This document shows, in pieces, positions 55,207 to 63,871 of a stretch of DNA of 64,000 nucleotides. Each line of letters begins with the position of its first letter. Position 1 is the stretch's first letter. This DNA is from Gemmataceae bacterium (GTDB lineage Bacteria; Planctomycetota; Planctomycetia; Gemmatales; Gemmataceae). The stretch is from the NCBI GenBank assembly GCA_009691845.1, contig SIAJ01000014.1, positions 24,181-88,180 of the forward strand, in the 5' to 3' direction. Both the position numbers and the translations under genes were made by a program. The notes below the pieces were generated by a model, which was not told the origin of the DNA, did not search any database, and saw only the letters and a list, made by a program, of their open reading frames with translations.

Positions 55207-56934
55207 ATGTTCCTTTTGAAGAGTCTCCGCGAGAAGGGCCATCTCACGGAAGTCGAGGTTCGCGATGCCGAGACGGCTCAGGCCGCGGAGCCGACACGCC
55301 CAATCCACGAGATCCTTCTCGAAAAGGGAATCGGCAGCGAGATGCACGTTCTCGAAGCCCTTGCCGAGGAATTCGGTCTCGAATTTGTCGATCTATCTCG
55401 TGCGGTCATCGAGCCAGCCACGCTCGCCGTCATGCCGGCCAAATTGGTCCATCGCAAGGGGCTGCTACCGGTCTCGCGAAATAACGGCAAGCTCATCGTT
55501 GCGACGTCGAACCCGTATGACGTGTACGCTCTCGATGAATTGCAAACGATCACCGGGCTGGAGATTCAGCCGGTTCTGGGCAGTCCACGTGAGATTTCCC
55601 GCCTCATCAAGCACCACTTCGGTGTCGGTGGCGAAACGGTCTCTGCTCTCGTGCAAGAACGCGAAGAGGTCGAACTCCTCGAAGGCATCGAAGCCGACGA
55701 TAGCGAACTGGCCAAGCAAGCTCAAGAAGCCTCGGTCGTCAAGCTGGTAAACGAGATCTTGATCGAGGCGGCCAACGAGCGGGCGAGCGATATTCACGTC
55801 GAGCACGAAGAGAAATCGATTCGCATTCGCTACCGTGTTGACGGTATTCTGCAAACCCAGGTCCTTCCGCCGGAGATTAACAGGTTTGCTGCCGCAATCG
55901 TCAGCCGCATCAAGATCATGTCGCGATTGAACATCGCGGAGAAACGGCTACCCCAGGACGGCCGCATCAAGATGCGCGTGCAAGGTCGCGAAGTGGACGT
56001 GCGTGTTTCGATCATTCCGATGGTCCACGGCGAAGGTATCGTCATGCGTCTCCTCGATAAGGGGCGCATGGTCTTCAACCTGGCCAACTGCGGCATGTTG
56101 CCGGACACGTACAAGACCTTCAAGCAACTCATCGACCTACCGCACGGAATTTTGCTCGTCACCGGGCCAACGGGTTCCGGAAAATCGACCACGCTCTATT
56201 CGGCCCTGAACGAGATCAAGGACGAGGCGACGAAGATCATCACCGTAGAGGATCCAGTCGAGTACATGCAGCCGGGCATCAGTCAGATCCAAACGCAGGC
56301 GAAGATTGGCATGACATTCGCCCATGCATTGCGGAGCATCTTGCGGCATGATCCCGACGTAATCCTGATTGGCGAAATGCGCGACCTGGAAACGGCCGAG
56401 GCCGCGATTCAATCGTCGCTTACAGGGCACTTGGTCTTCAGCACGCTGCACACGAACGACGCCCCAAGTTCCTTCACTCGTCTCATCGATATGGGTGTGG
56501 AGCCATTTCTCGTTGCAAGCACGGTCGAAGGCGTGATGGCCCAGCGTCTCGTTCGCACGATCTGTCCCGATTGCAAGACCGGCTTCACGATGGCGGCCGA
56601 CGACTACCCGACGGACTTCCCCTTCACTCCCGAGATCGTCCCGCTGGCACCGGTGAAGCACGATGGGCCCGTGCCGACGATCTTCAAGGGAACCGGCTGC
56701 CGTACGTGCCGCAACACCGGCTACCGAGGCCGAACCGGTATCCACGAGTTGCTCGTCAACAACGATGCACTCAAGGAACTGATCGTTCAGCGTGTCAACG
56801 CCGGATTGATTCGCAGAGAAGGCTTGAAGGCTGGCATGCAAACGCTGCGGCAAGCCGGCTGGCGCAAAGTCCACGCCGGCGTAACGACTCTCGATGAAGT
56901 GGGACGAACCACGGCTGGTGACATTGTCGGTTAG
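55207..56934 (+). CDS. gspE: Type II secretion/pilus assembly ATPase GspE/PilB
   Basis: 575 residues. N-terminal MshEN-type domain (about 1-135) with IHEILLEKGIGSEMHVLEALAEEFGLEFVDL, cited in part. Then a linker to ASDIHVEHEEKSIRIRYRVDG and the ATPase: Walker A GPTGSGKSTTL (320-330), Asp box VEDPVEYMQPGISQIQ, Walker B DPDVILIGEMRD (382-393), His box TGHLVFSTLHTNDA. A zinc finger is formed by C453, C456, C498 and C501 (ICPDC, CRTC). It powers pseudopilus or pilus assembly at the inner membrane, and its partner GspF is encoded 47 bp downstream. The substrates would include DUF1559 pseudopilins. Confidence 0.95.
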   Translation: MFLLKSLREKGHLTEVEVRDAETAQAAEPTRPIHEILLEKGIGSEMHVLEALAEEFGLEFVDLSRAVIEPATLAVMPAKLVHRKGLLPVSRNNGKLIVATSNPYDVYALDELQTITGLEIQPVLGSPREISRLIKHHFGVGGETVSALVQEREEVELLEGIEADDSELAKQAQEASVVKLVNEILIEAANERASDIHVEHEEKSIRIRYRVDGILQTQVLPPEINRFAAAIVSRIKIMSRLNIAEKRLPQDGRIKMRVQGREVDVRVSIIPMVHGEGIVMRLLDKGRMVFNLANCGMLPDTYKTFKQLIDLPHGILLVTGPTGSGKSTTLYSALNEIKDEATKIITVEDPVEYMQPGISQIQTQAKIGMTFAHALRSILRHDPDVILIGEMRDLETAEAAIQSSLTGHLVFSTLHTNDAPSSFTRLIDMGVEPFLVASTVEGVMAQRLVRTICPDCKTGFTMAADDYPTDFPFTPEIVPLAPVKHDGPVPTIFKGTGCRTCRNTGYRGRTGIHELLVNNDALKELIVQRVNAGLIRREGLKAGMQTLRQAGWRKVHAGVTTLDEVGRTTAGDIVG

Positions 56935-56938
56935 AACT

Positions 56939-56968
56939 CGTTTAGCGTTCGAGCCGGCGGCTCAAACG
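56939..56968 (+). repeat. GCCGTTGGC/GCTAAACG hairpin, copy 4 (gspE-gspF intercistronic)
   Basis: CGTTTAG (56940-56946) joins CGTTCGAGCC-ggc-GGCTCAAACG, a 10-bp stem with one mismatch. It is the minus-strand orientation of the family described at 17403, lying 5 bp after the gspE stop and 14 bp before the gspF start. Confidence 0.65.
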
Positions 56969-56981
56969 TAGGTGAGGGCCA

Positions 56982-58187
56982 ATGCCTGATTTTGCATACG
57001 AAGCACTCGGAAAAACCGGCAGCCGCGATATCGGTACGCTCACGGCCAGCAGCGAGCGGGAAGCCGCCCTCATGTTGGACGCTCGGGGCCTTTTCCCGGT
57101 CAGCATCACTCGCAACAAAGACCGGGCCGCTGGCGGCTCGGTGCGGCGCGTGAAGGGCCGGGTGATCTCCGCTTTCTACGCCCAACTCGCGGACCTGTTG
57201 CAGTCGGGCGTGCCCTTGCTTCGGGCATTGGACATCCTGGAAAAGCAGAACTCGAATCAGGCACTTGTTTTCGCGCTGCGGGAAGTGCGTGCCAAAGTCG
57301 CGGATGGAGCCAATCTCGCGGATGCGATGAAGCCTTACCCCAAGGTGTTCAACGAATTGTCGGTTAGCATGGTCCGTGCCGGCCAGGAGGGAGGTTTCCT
57401 CGAAGACGTTTTGCGCCGAATCGCCGACTTCACGGAACATCAGGAAGACTTGAAAGCCAAGGTCGTCGGGTCGATGGCCTACCCCGTTCTGCTGGCGATC
57501 ATGGGCTTCATTATTCTGAACGTGCTCGTGATCTTCTTCGTGCCCAAGTTCGAGCCGATTTTCGAGCGCCTGAAGACCAAGGGGGAACTCCCCAGCCTGA
57601 CGATTTTCATCATCGGCCTTAGCCATTTCGGTCAAAACAATTTCTGGTGGATCATTCCTCTGGGGATTTCGGCAATCATTGCATTCGTCGTGTGGAAGCG
57701 AGGCGAGAACGGCCGAGTCGTCTTCGATCGAATCAAGCTGAGGGTTCCGGTAGGTGGCAAGTTGATCCTCTCACTGGCACTCGGACGGTTCACCCGCATT
57801 CTTGGTACGCTTCTTGCCAATGGAATTCCGATTCTGCGATCACTTGAAATCGCGAAGGACTCAACCGGCAACCGCGTGCTCGCCCAGGCCATTCACGAGG
57901 CGGCAGAGAACATCACCGCCGGGCAAAAGCTGGCCGCCCCGCTACGCCGTTGCAAGTACTTTCCCACCGATGTTGTGGAAATGATCGCGGTAGCCGAAGA
58001 ATCGAACAGCCTGGAGAAAGTGCTGGTCGATATTGCGAACGCGCTCGAAAAGCGGTCGGCCCGCCAGTTGGAGCTCTTCGTAAAATTACTAGAACCGGTA
58101 ATGCTGTTGTTCATGGCCGCGATCGTTCTGGTCGTCGTCATGGGCTTGCTGCTTCCCGTATTCAAGATGGGGTCGGCCGTCGGCTAA
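56982..58187 (+). CDS. gspF: Type II secretion system inner-membrane protein GspF/PilC
   Basis: 401 residues. Duplicated T2SSF domains: the first (VISAFYAQLADLLQSGVPLLRALDILEKQ) and the second (ILSLALGRFTRILGTLLANGIPILRSLEIAKD), each ending in a hydrophobic pair, with membrane helices near 165-185, 215-235 and 370-395 (VMLLFMAAIVLVVVMGLLLP). It forms the inner-membrane platform for the GspE ATPase. It follows gspE after 47 bp with a hairpin in between. Later pseudopilin and outer-membrane secretion genes are not in the window. Confidence 0.94.
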   Translation: MPDFAYEALGKTGSRDIGTLTASSEREAALMLDARGLFPVSITRNKDRAAGGSVRRVKGRVISAFYAQLADLLQSGVPLLRALDILEKQNSNQALVFALREVRAKVADGANLADAMKPYPKVFNELSVSMVRAGQEGGFLEDVLRRIADFTEHQEDLKAKVVGSMAYPVLLAIMGFIILNVLVIFFVPKFEPIFERLKTKGELPSLTIFIIGLSHFGQNNFWWIIPLGISAIIAFVVWKRGENGRVVFDRIKLRVPVGGKLILSLALGRFTRILGTLLANGIPILRSLEIAKDSTGNRVLAQAIHEAAENITAGQKLAAPLRRCKYFPTDVVEMIAVAEESNSLEKVLVDIANALEKRSARQLELFVKLLEPVMLLFMAAIVLVVVMGLLLPVFKMGSAVG

Positions 58188-58211
58188 TCCGTACTCCAGG
58201 AGAATCACATC

Positions 58212-58781
58212 ATGGCGCGTTTCATGCTGGCGGCTTTCTGCGGTCTCGCTCTTCTTGTCGGTCCCGTGGCTGCGGAGGACAAGGTGCCCGTCGCACTCAA
58301 GATCGTCGTCAAAAAAGCGAACATCGCCTGGCCTTACGGGCTCGGACCGAAGGAGTTCGAGGCCAGGTTGAAAGAGTTGTCGAAAGCCAAGAATGCGCGA
58401 TATCCCCTTTCTCCGTCAGTCGACATGGTTCTTCAATTCGCGAACACCACGAAAGAAAAAGTCACCATCTACGTCGAAGGCGACGCGAACATGTTGACGC
58501 TCGCGGTCAAGGGCCCCGGGGTCACGACGGCCACGCCGATGCTCGCAGTTACCTCGGACTTTCGGCTTCCAACCGCAGTCGAACTCGAACCGGGCAAGAC
58601 CTTCGAAGTTCAGCTCAAGGGACTCGTGGACGGCTTTCGGAAATCGAGCCGGTATATCTATCCCCTCGCACCCGGCGAGTTCTCAATTTCCGCCACCTAC
58701 CTGCTAGCCACAGCCGATGGTGGTAAGGGAGCCCTGCTCAAGAGCGGCGACGCAAAGTTCAAGATTGACGAGCCGAAATGA
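58212..58781 (+). CDS. Small secreted protein, unknown function
   Basis: 189 residues with signal peptide MARFMLAAFCGLALLVGPVAAED; the ATG at 58212 has CAGGAGA 9 bp upstream. The mature part is beta-rich (VDMVLQFANTTKEKVTIYVEGDANMLTLAVKG, cited in part, FRLPTAVELEPGKTFEVQLKGL, YLLATADGGKGALLKSG), consistent with an Ig-like or C2-like sandwich, but no family is recognised. It starts 24 bp after gspF and may be co-transcribed with the secretion genes. The independent RNA unit starts just beyond its stop. Confidence 0.7.
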   Translation: MARFMLAAFCGLALLVGPVAAEDKVPVALKIVVKKANIAWPYGLGPKEFEARLKELSKAKNARYPLSPSVDMVLQFANTTKEKVTIYVEGDANMLTLAVKGPGVTTATPMLAVTSDFRLPTAVELEPGKTFEVQLKGLVDGFRKSSRYIYPLAPGEFSISATYLLATADGGKGALLKSGDAKFKIDEPK

Positions 58782-58812
58782 CGGCCCGCAAAGATTTTTC
58801 GCCAAGTTCTCT

Positions 58813-58842
58813 TGATATCCGAATCAGTCCAGGCTTATGATT
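58813..58842 (+). promoter_or_regulatory. Candidate sigma-70 promoter of the small transcription unit
   Basis: TTGATA (58813-58818) and TATGAT (58837-58842) with an 18-bp spacer, each one mismatch or two from the consensus boxes. Transcription would start near 58849, 30-70 bp after the preceding stop codon. No other near-consensus pair was seen in this gap. Confidence 0.6.
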
Positions 58843-58945
58843 GAGATGTGGGTCGTGCTAACGTGGCACGGCAGGGTTAAAGCTCATCCGATTCTGAGTT
58901 ACTCCGGACTCGGGTGGGGTGGCCTTGCTGAAAGGAGGTGGTCCT

Positions 58946-58987
58946 GTGACTATATCGGGTAACCAACGAAAGGTGCGGCTGAACTGA
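58946..58987 (+). CDS. 13-codon ORF with perfect Shine-Dalgarno
   Basis: GTG ... TGA encodes MTISGNQRKVRLN, a basic peptide. AAAGGAGGTG (58931-58940) pairs over ten bases with the usual 3' end of 16S rRNA and stands 5 bp before the GTG, which is stronger than the sites of most full-length genes in this window. The ORF lies inside the small transcript and a hairpin begins 3 bp after its stop. It could be a real micropeptide or a leader that regulates by ribosome occupancy. No homolog is recognised. Confidence 0.5.
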   Translation: MTISGNQRKVRLN

Positions 58988-59029
58988 AGCCGCTGACGAG
59001 CTGCGTCAGCGCAGCCTCATCGAACGTAG

Positions 59030-59066
59030 AAGGCCTCGGCGTCTATCCGCCGGGGCCTTCCTTTTT
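59030..59066 (+). terminator. Rho-independent terminator of the small transcription unit
   Basis: Stem AAGGCCTCGGCG-tctatc-CGCCGGGGCCTT (12 bp including one G-U pair; 59030-59041 and 59048-59059) followed by CCTTTTTC. Confidence 0.85.
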
Positions 59067-59092
59067 CTCGCGGACAACCCGCTACTTCCGCA

Positions 59093-60511
59093 TCAGGAAA
59101 TGATGTCCTTGATCACGCGGCCAGCCACGTCGGTCAGGCGGAAGTCGCGGCCGTTGTGGCGGTAGGTCAACTTCGTGTGATCAAGCCCCATCAAGTGAAG
59201 GATTGTCGCCTGCAGGTCGTGGACGGTCACCTTGTCCTCGACCGCCTTGTAACCAAATTCGTCGCTCTTGCCGTAGTGGACGCCGCCTTTTGTTCCTCCG
59301 CCGCAGAAGACCGTTGTGTACGCATGTGGGTTGTGATCGCGGCCCGTGCTCCCCTGCGAGTCCGACGTGCGGCCGAATTCACCGCCCCAAATCACCAGCG
59401 TATCCTCCAGCAACCCGCGCTGCTTCAAGTCGGTCAGCAGGCCTGCGAATGGAATGTCCGTCATGAGACTGCAATCACGGTGGTTGACGAGGATGTCGCT
59501 GTGCCCATCCCACGGTACGTCGGCGACGGCACCGCCGGAGATTCGATTCGTTGGGCAGAACACCTGCACGAACCGCACCCCGCGTTCGACCAGCCGACGG
59601 GCGATCAAGCATTGCCGCCCGAAGCTCGCACAGTCCTTGTTGTCGAGCCCGTAGAGTCCCTTGGTCTTGTCGGCTTCCTTGCTGATGTCGAGCGCCTCCG
59701 GGGCGGCAGACTGCATCCGGTAAGCGAGTTCGAACGAGCGAATGCGGGCGGACAGGTCGGGCTGGTCGCCGTGCAGCTTCTGGTGCTCAAGGTTGCTCTC
59801 GCGTAGCAGGTTCAGCAGCGCCTTCTGGCGGGCGTCGGTCATGCCGGAGAGCGGTGCCACGTCGCTGATCGCCTCCTTGCTTCGGGCGTCCAGCAAAAGC
59901 GGCTGGTGCGTCTTGGGTAGAAATCCGGGCGACCAGATGCCGTCGTCGCCACGCGGCTTGGCGTCATGCATGACAACGAAAGCGGGCAGGTTGTCGTTGG
60001 TCGAGCCGAGGCCATAGCTCAGCCACGCGCCGAGGGTCGGATACCCCGGTCGGGACATTCCAGCGGCCAGTTCCATCGACGCGGGGGCGTGATTGTTTGC
60101 GATGGAATGGCACGAATGGACGAAGGCCATGTCGTCGGCGTGCTTCGCCGTTCTCGAGTAAACGTCGGAAATCCAGGACCCGGACTTGCCATGCTGCGCC
60201 CACTTGAACGGGGAAGCCAGGCAGTTGCCGCTGGTGGTAAAGAAGCCGGTCTTCGGGTCGGACCCGGCGAGCTTTTGACCGTTCCGTTTTTGAAGTTCAG
60301 GCTTGTAGTCGAACGTGTCCACCTGCGATGGGCCGCCGGTCATGAATAGCCAGATGATCGACTTGGCCTTCGGCTCGAAGTGCGGCTTCTTCTCGCCCGC
60401 ACCGAGCGCGCCGTCCTGGGCGAGCAAAGACGCGAGTGCAAGCGACCCGCAGCCGAGGCCGGATGTCCGGAGGAACTCACGGCGGGAAAGGGGAAGCAGC
60501 GGACCGTTCAT
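59093..60511 (-). CDS. DUF1501 domain-containing protein with Tat signal
   Basis: 472 residues. The N-terminus SRREFLRTSGLGCGSLALASLLA is a twin-arginine signal, so the folded protein is exported. DUF1501 blocks: KSIIWLFMTGGPSQVDTFDYKPEL, NNHAPASMELAAGMSRPGYPTLGAWL, GRQCLIARRLVERGVRFVQVF and DTLVIWGGEFGRTSDSQG, then GRDHNPHAYTTVFCGGGTKGG. The family resembles alkaline-phosphatase/sulfatase-fold proteins (FGRTP-like, GRDHNP). It lies downstream of the PSD1 gene at 60.7-63.8 kb on the same strand, the usual pairing in Planctomycetes. Substrate unknown. Confidence 0.95.
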   Translation of the reverse strand: MNGPLLPLSRREFLRTSGLGCGSLALASLLAQDGALGAGEKKPHFEPKAKSIIWLFMTGGPSQVDTFDYKPELQKRNGQKLAGSDPKTGFFTTSGNCLASPFKWAQHGKSGSWISDVYSRTAKHADDMAFVHSCHSIANNHAPASMELAAGMSRPGYPTLGAWLSYGLGSTNDNLPAFVVMHDAKPRGDDGIWSPGFLPKTHQPLLLDARSKEAISDVAPLSGMTDARQKALLNLLRESNLEHQKLHGDQPDLSARIRSFELAYRMQSAAPEALDISKEADKTKGLYGLDNKDCASFGRQCLIARRLVERGVRFVQVFCPTNRISGGAVADVPWDGHSDILVNHRDCSLMTDIPFAGLLTDLKQRGLLEDTLVIWGGEFGRTSDSQGSTGRDHNPHAYTTVFCGGGTKGGVHYGKSDEFGYKAVEDKVTVHDLQATILHLMGLDHTKLTYRHNGRDFRLTDVAGRVIKDIIS

Positions 60512-60624
60512 CTCGGCGTCTCCTGATTTCTGTACGCGGGCGTGGGAGCTAAAGTCTCCCTCGAAAATTTCTTACCGACCTTGTCGTCTTTCGCTTCGAG
60601 GTTGTGCAGGAATCTAGGTAGCAT

Positions 60625-60691
60625 AGGCCTTCAGGCCTGTGCGTGAACTTAAGAAAGGAGGCCTACCGCCACATTTTTGGATTGCTGCACA
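60625..60691 (+). repeat. Dispersed element copy B
   Basis: AGGCCTTCAGGCCT (60625-60638) followed after a shorter middle by CCTACCGCCACATTT (60662-60676) and GGATTGCTGCACA (60679-60691). It matches copy A at 1447-1543. It lies in the 219-bp gap between the PSD1 and DUF1501 genes. Confidence 0.7.
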
Positions 60692-60730
60692 CGCTCTCCG
60701 CGAAAGGCGACCTTTATTCTTGCGCGGATC

Positions 60731-63700
60731 TCAATCGACGTAAAGGAACTCGTTCAAACACAACAGTACCTGACAGAAATCCGCTGTTGCCGTCTCCAGC
60801 CCCTTCGGCCCTTTCGTATCAGCCGCGGCCAGAAGGACAAAGTCCGTCATTCGCTGCCGCTCGCCTGCGGTGGGTGCGCGGCCCAGTGCGTGGCGGTAAG
60901 CTTTCTCAACGGTCTGCGCGACGTCCGCGGTAGCGGCGGGCTGTACAACGCGGGCGAGCTTTTCGGCCTGCTGGCGCACGAGGCGAGAATTCATCATCAT
61001 GAGGGCCTGCGTCGTTGCCGTGGTCGATTGCCGCTCGCCGACGCTCTGGATCGGTTCGGGTGCGTCGAACGCCTGGAGCATTGGCAGCAGCCGGCTGCGC
61101 TTCACCGTGAGGTAAATGCTCCGGCGTGGGCTGTTCTCGTCGAGCGTACCTGGGCCGTACATCTTCGGGTCGAGCGAGCCGCCGATCATCAGCAGGCTGT
61201 CGCGCACGGCCTCGGCCTCCAACCGCCGTGGCGGAACATGCCACCACAATCGGTTCTGAGGGTCGGCTTTGTTCGCGTCCGCGTTGGGCTCGCTCCCCTG
61301 TTGATACGCAGCGCTCGTCATCAGGAGCTTGTGGATCGGCTTGAGTTTCCAACCCCCCTTGATCAATTCGCTCGCGAGGTAGTCGAGCAGTTCGGGATGC
61401 GTCGGCGGCTCGCCTTGCGCACCGAAATCGTTCGGCGTGCGGACGAGGCCCTTGCCGAAATGGTGCTGCCACAGTCGGTTGACGATGACGCGCGCGAGCA
61501 GGTGGCCCGCCCCGTCCTTGCTGTCCGTCATCCAGTCCGCCAGCGCCATGCGGGGCGGCTTCGCGGCAACTTTTCCGTTCGCCGCATCCTTGAGCCAGCG
61601 GGCTTCGTCGCTGTTCGTCAGCACCTGGACGAAGCCCGGCGCCGCGACGCCGTTCTTCTTCTCGGTTTCGCCACGGATGAGGTAATGCACGTCGCCACCT
61701 CGCCCGGAGGTCGCGGAGAACACAGGCTGCAGTGGGGGTTTCGGCTCCTTCGCCAGCGACCGTTCGACGGGGAGGAACGCCTCTTCGGTCATAGCGTCCA
61801 GCTTGCGGAACCAGCGGACGATGTCCGCACGGCTCTTGCCATCGAGTTTCCCGCCCTGCCCGGCGAGCAGTGTATGCATCTCGCCCACTGCCTGTGGCCT
61901 GGCCGCACCTTCGAGAGCGGCTTCTCCGGTCGAGAATGCTAACCGAACGCGTCCGGCCGCGTAGTCGCGGTCGAATTTCAAAACGACGGCAAGAGTCGTG
62001 CCTCCCTCAAAGCCGAAGGGAGTCTCGGCGACGAACGTCGCGGCCTGGTCCTTCCCCGCAAGTCCCAACCAGCCGGTTTTCGGATCGCCGTCCAGGGCCT
62101 TCGCCAGCGTGTCGGCCCCTTGCTCGATCGTCGCTTTTCCCGGCTTGAACTTGACGACGACCGGCTTCGCGCCCTTCTTGGCGGCCTCGACAGACGGCGT
62201 CGCGGTCAGAGTGATCTCGGTCAGCGTGAAGTTCCCGTCCAGCGACCGCCCGGGGCCGCCCTTCGAAAGCGAAGTGTCACGAAGTGCCTCGACGCGGACG
62301 GCGGTGATCTTCGTCTGCGCCGTGGTTGCCGTGAAGGTGTAAGTGTCCGTGTTCTCCACCTTGCCCGTCGCCAGGTAGGAGCCGTCGTCGAGCTTTTTGA
62401 GGGTCGTTTTACCGGTGGCAGTGGTCGGATCGAGTATCAGCCACGGTGCGGCCGGCTTGGCCTTCTCAGCCGCCAGCCAGGTTTCGAAGCGGCCTGGCAA
62501 CGTCTCCTTCTCGAACTTCGCCAGGACTTGGGCGAGCGGAGCGTGAAGGGCGTCGAATGCCGCCTTCGCCTTGCGGTAGGTTTCGGGATCGGGGTCCATT
62601 TGCCGGGCGACCGAGTCGGTGCGGGCCAGGGTCGCGACCATGCGATAATAGTCCTGCTGCGGGATCGGGTCGTACTTGTGCTCGTGGCAGCGGGCGCACC
62701 CGAGCGTCATGCCGAGCATGGCCGTGCCGGTGGTGGCGATCATATCGTCAAGATGGTCGTAGCGGATCGGTTCGAGCGTCTTGGCAGTGGTCTGTCCGGG
62801 GTAGGGGCCGGCGACGAGAAAACCCGTTGCCGAGGCCACATAGAAGTCGTTCGGGCGGAGTTCGTCGCCGGCCAACTGCAGCCGCACGAACTCGTCGAAC
62901 GGCATGTCCTTGTTCATCGCCTGAATGACGAAGTCGCGGTAGTGGTACGCTCCCTGGCGGTCGCCATCGAATTCGTAGCCGCCACTCTCGGCGAACCGTG
63001 CCACGTCGAGCCAGTGCCGAGCCCAGCGTTCGCCGTACCGTTCGCTCTCGACCAGCCGAGTCAGAAGCTTGGCGTAGGCGTCGGAAGACTGGTCGTTGAC
63101 GAAAGCGTCCAACTCGGCCGGAGTCGGCGGCAGACCGGTCAGGTCGAACGTGACCCGCCGGATGAGGCGATCTCGCGCCAGCGGCTTGCTGGGAGTCAGG
63201 TTCTTCGCTTCCAGGCCGGCGAGGATGAAGCGGTCAATCGGGTTGTGCCCCCACGCGGCGTTCTTCACACCCGGGGGCGTCACGGCGGCGAGCGGGCGGA
63301 ACGACCAGAACCGTTTACCCTCGGCCACATCGATGGATCGTTTACCCGGCAGCACGCCGCCATCCCGCGGGTCGGGCGCACCCAACTCGACCCACTTGGC
63401 GAAGTCCGCGACAACTTCGACGGACAGTTTCCCGTTGGGAGGCATTTTCTCGATCTTGCCCTCGTGACGCAGGGCGGAGAGAAGTAGGCTTTTCTTGGTG
63501 TCGCCCGGAACGACGGCGGGGCCAGCGTCCCCGCCCTTGCGGATGCCTTCGCGCGTGTCCAATTGCAGCCCGCCGCGCAGCTTCTTGGTCTTGGCCGCTT
63601 CGGCGGAGTGGCACTGGTAGCACTCCTTCACAAGCACCGGCCGAATCTTCGACTCGAAGAACGCCAGCCCCTTCGCATCCGGGGACTGTGCGTCGGCCAT

Positions 63701-63763
63701 TGCTTGCAGGCAAACCATGCCCAGCACCACGAGAGCGGCGCGGAGGGGCGGCGAATTGTTCAT
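60731..63763 (-). CDS. PSD1 / DUF1549-DUF1553 protein with cytochrome-like domain
   Basis: 1,010 residues with signal peptide (MNNSPPLRAALVVLGMVCLQAMADA). PSCyt1-type domain: FESKIRPVLVKECYQCHSAEA with the heme box CYQCH. DUF1549: [56 protein letters not shown] and LGCARCHEHKYDPI. A middle insert of roughly 230 residues (KPAAPWLILDPTTATGKTTL, LDGNFTLTEITLTATPSV) resembles a discoidin-like/beta-sandwich domain. DUF1553: LLARVIVNRLWQHHFGKGLV, RTPNDFGAQGEPPTHPELLDYL, AFDAPEPIQSVGERQSTTATTQALMMMN. Paired with the DUF1501 gene downstream. The function of this pair is unknown; polysaccharide breakdown is the usual suggestion. Confidence 0.95.
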   Translation of the reverse strand: MNNSPPLRAALVVLGMVCLQAMADAQSPDAKGLAFFESKIRPVLVKECYQCHSAEAAKTKKLRGGLQLDTREGIRKGGDAGPAVVPGDTKKSLLLSALRHEGKIEKMPPNGKLSVEVVADFAKWVELGAPDPRDGGVLPGKRSIDVAEGKRFWSFRPLAAVTPPGVKNAAWGHNPIDRFILAGLEAKNLTPSKPLARDRLIRRVTFDLTGLPPTPAELDAFVNDQSSDAYAKLLTRLVESERYGERWARHWLDVARFAESGGYEFDGDRQGAYHYRDFVIQAMNKDMPFDEFVRLQLAGDELRPNDFYVASATGFLVAGPYPGQTTAKTLEPIRYDHLDDMIATTGTAMLGMTLGCARCHEHKYDPIPQQDYYRMVATLARTDSVARQMDPDPETYRKAKAAFDALHAPLAQVLAKFEKETLPGRFETWLAAEKAKPAAPWLILDPTTATGKTTLKKLDDGSYLATGKVENTDTYTFTATTAQTKITAVRVEALRDTSLSKGGPGRSLDGNFTLTEITLTATPSVEAAKKGAKPVVVKFKPGKATIEQGADTLAKALDGDPKTGWLGLAGKDQAATFVAETPFGFEGGTTLAVVLKFDRDYAAGRVRLAFSTGEAALEGAARPQAVGEMHTLLAGQGGKLDGKSRADIVRWFRKLDAMTEEAFLPVERSLAKEPKPPLQPVFSATSGRGGDVHYLIRGETEKKNGVAAPGFVQVLTNSDEARWLKDAANGKVAAKPPRMALADWMTDSKDGAGHLLARVIVNRLWQHHFGKGLVRTPNDFGAQGEPPTHPELLDYLASELIKGGWKLKPIHKLLMTSAAYQQGSEPNADANKADPQNRLWWHVPPRRLEAEAVRDSLLMIGGSLDPKMYGPGTLDENSPRRSIYLTVKRSRLLPMLQAFDAPEPIQSVGERQSTTATTQALMMMNSRLVRQQAEKLARVVQPAATADVAQTVEKAYRHALGRAPTAGERQRMTDFVLLAAADTKGPKGLETATADFCQVLLCLNEFLYVD

Positions 63764-63871
63764 CGGTAACCTGACGAGAGGCGCTGAGGTAGGGAAGGCA
63801 GTCAGATCCTTAGTTTACACGATGAGTGCTGGAACTCCTAGAGATTCATTGCCCGCCGGCCGGTGCCCGCA

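Larger units (their letters stand above)
58849..59066 (+). ncRNA. Candidate small transcript with 13-codon ORF and hairpins
   Basis: About 218 nt bounded by the promoter at 58813-58842 and the terminator at 59030-59066. Structures in order: a 7-bp hairpin with one G-U pair (58853-58859 with 58867-58873), the 10-nt Shine-Dalgarno AAAGGAGGTG (58931-58940), the short ORF (58946-58987), a perfect 8-bp hairpin CGCTGACG-agctg-CGTCAGCG (58991-59011), then the terminator. Promoter, structure and terminator all agree on one transcript of this extent, but expression is not shown. It could act as an RNA regulator, encode a peptide, or both. No known RNA family was recognised. Confidence 0.55.
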
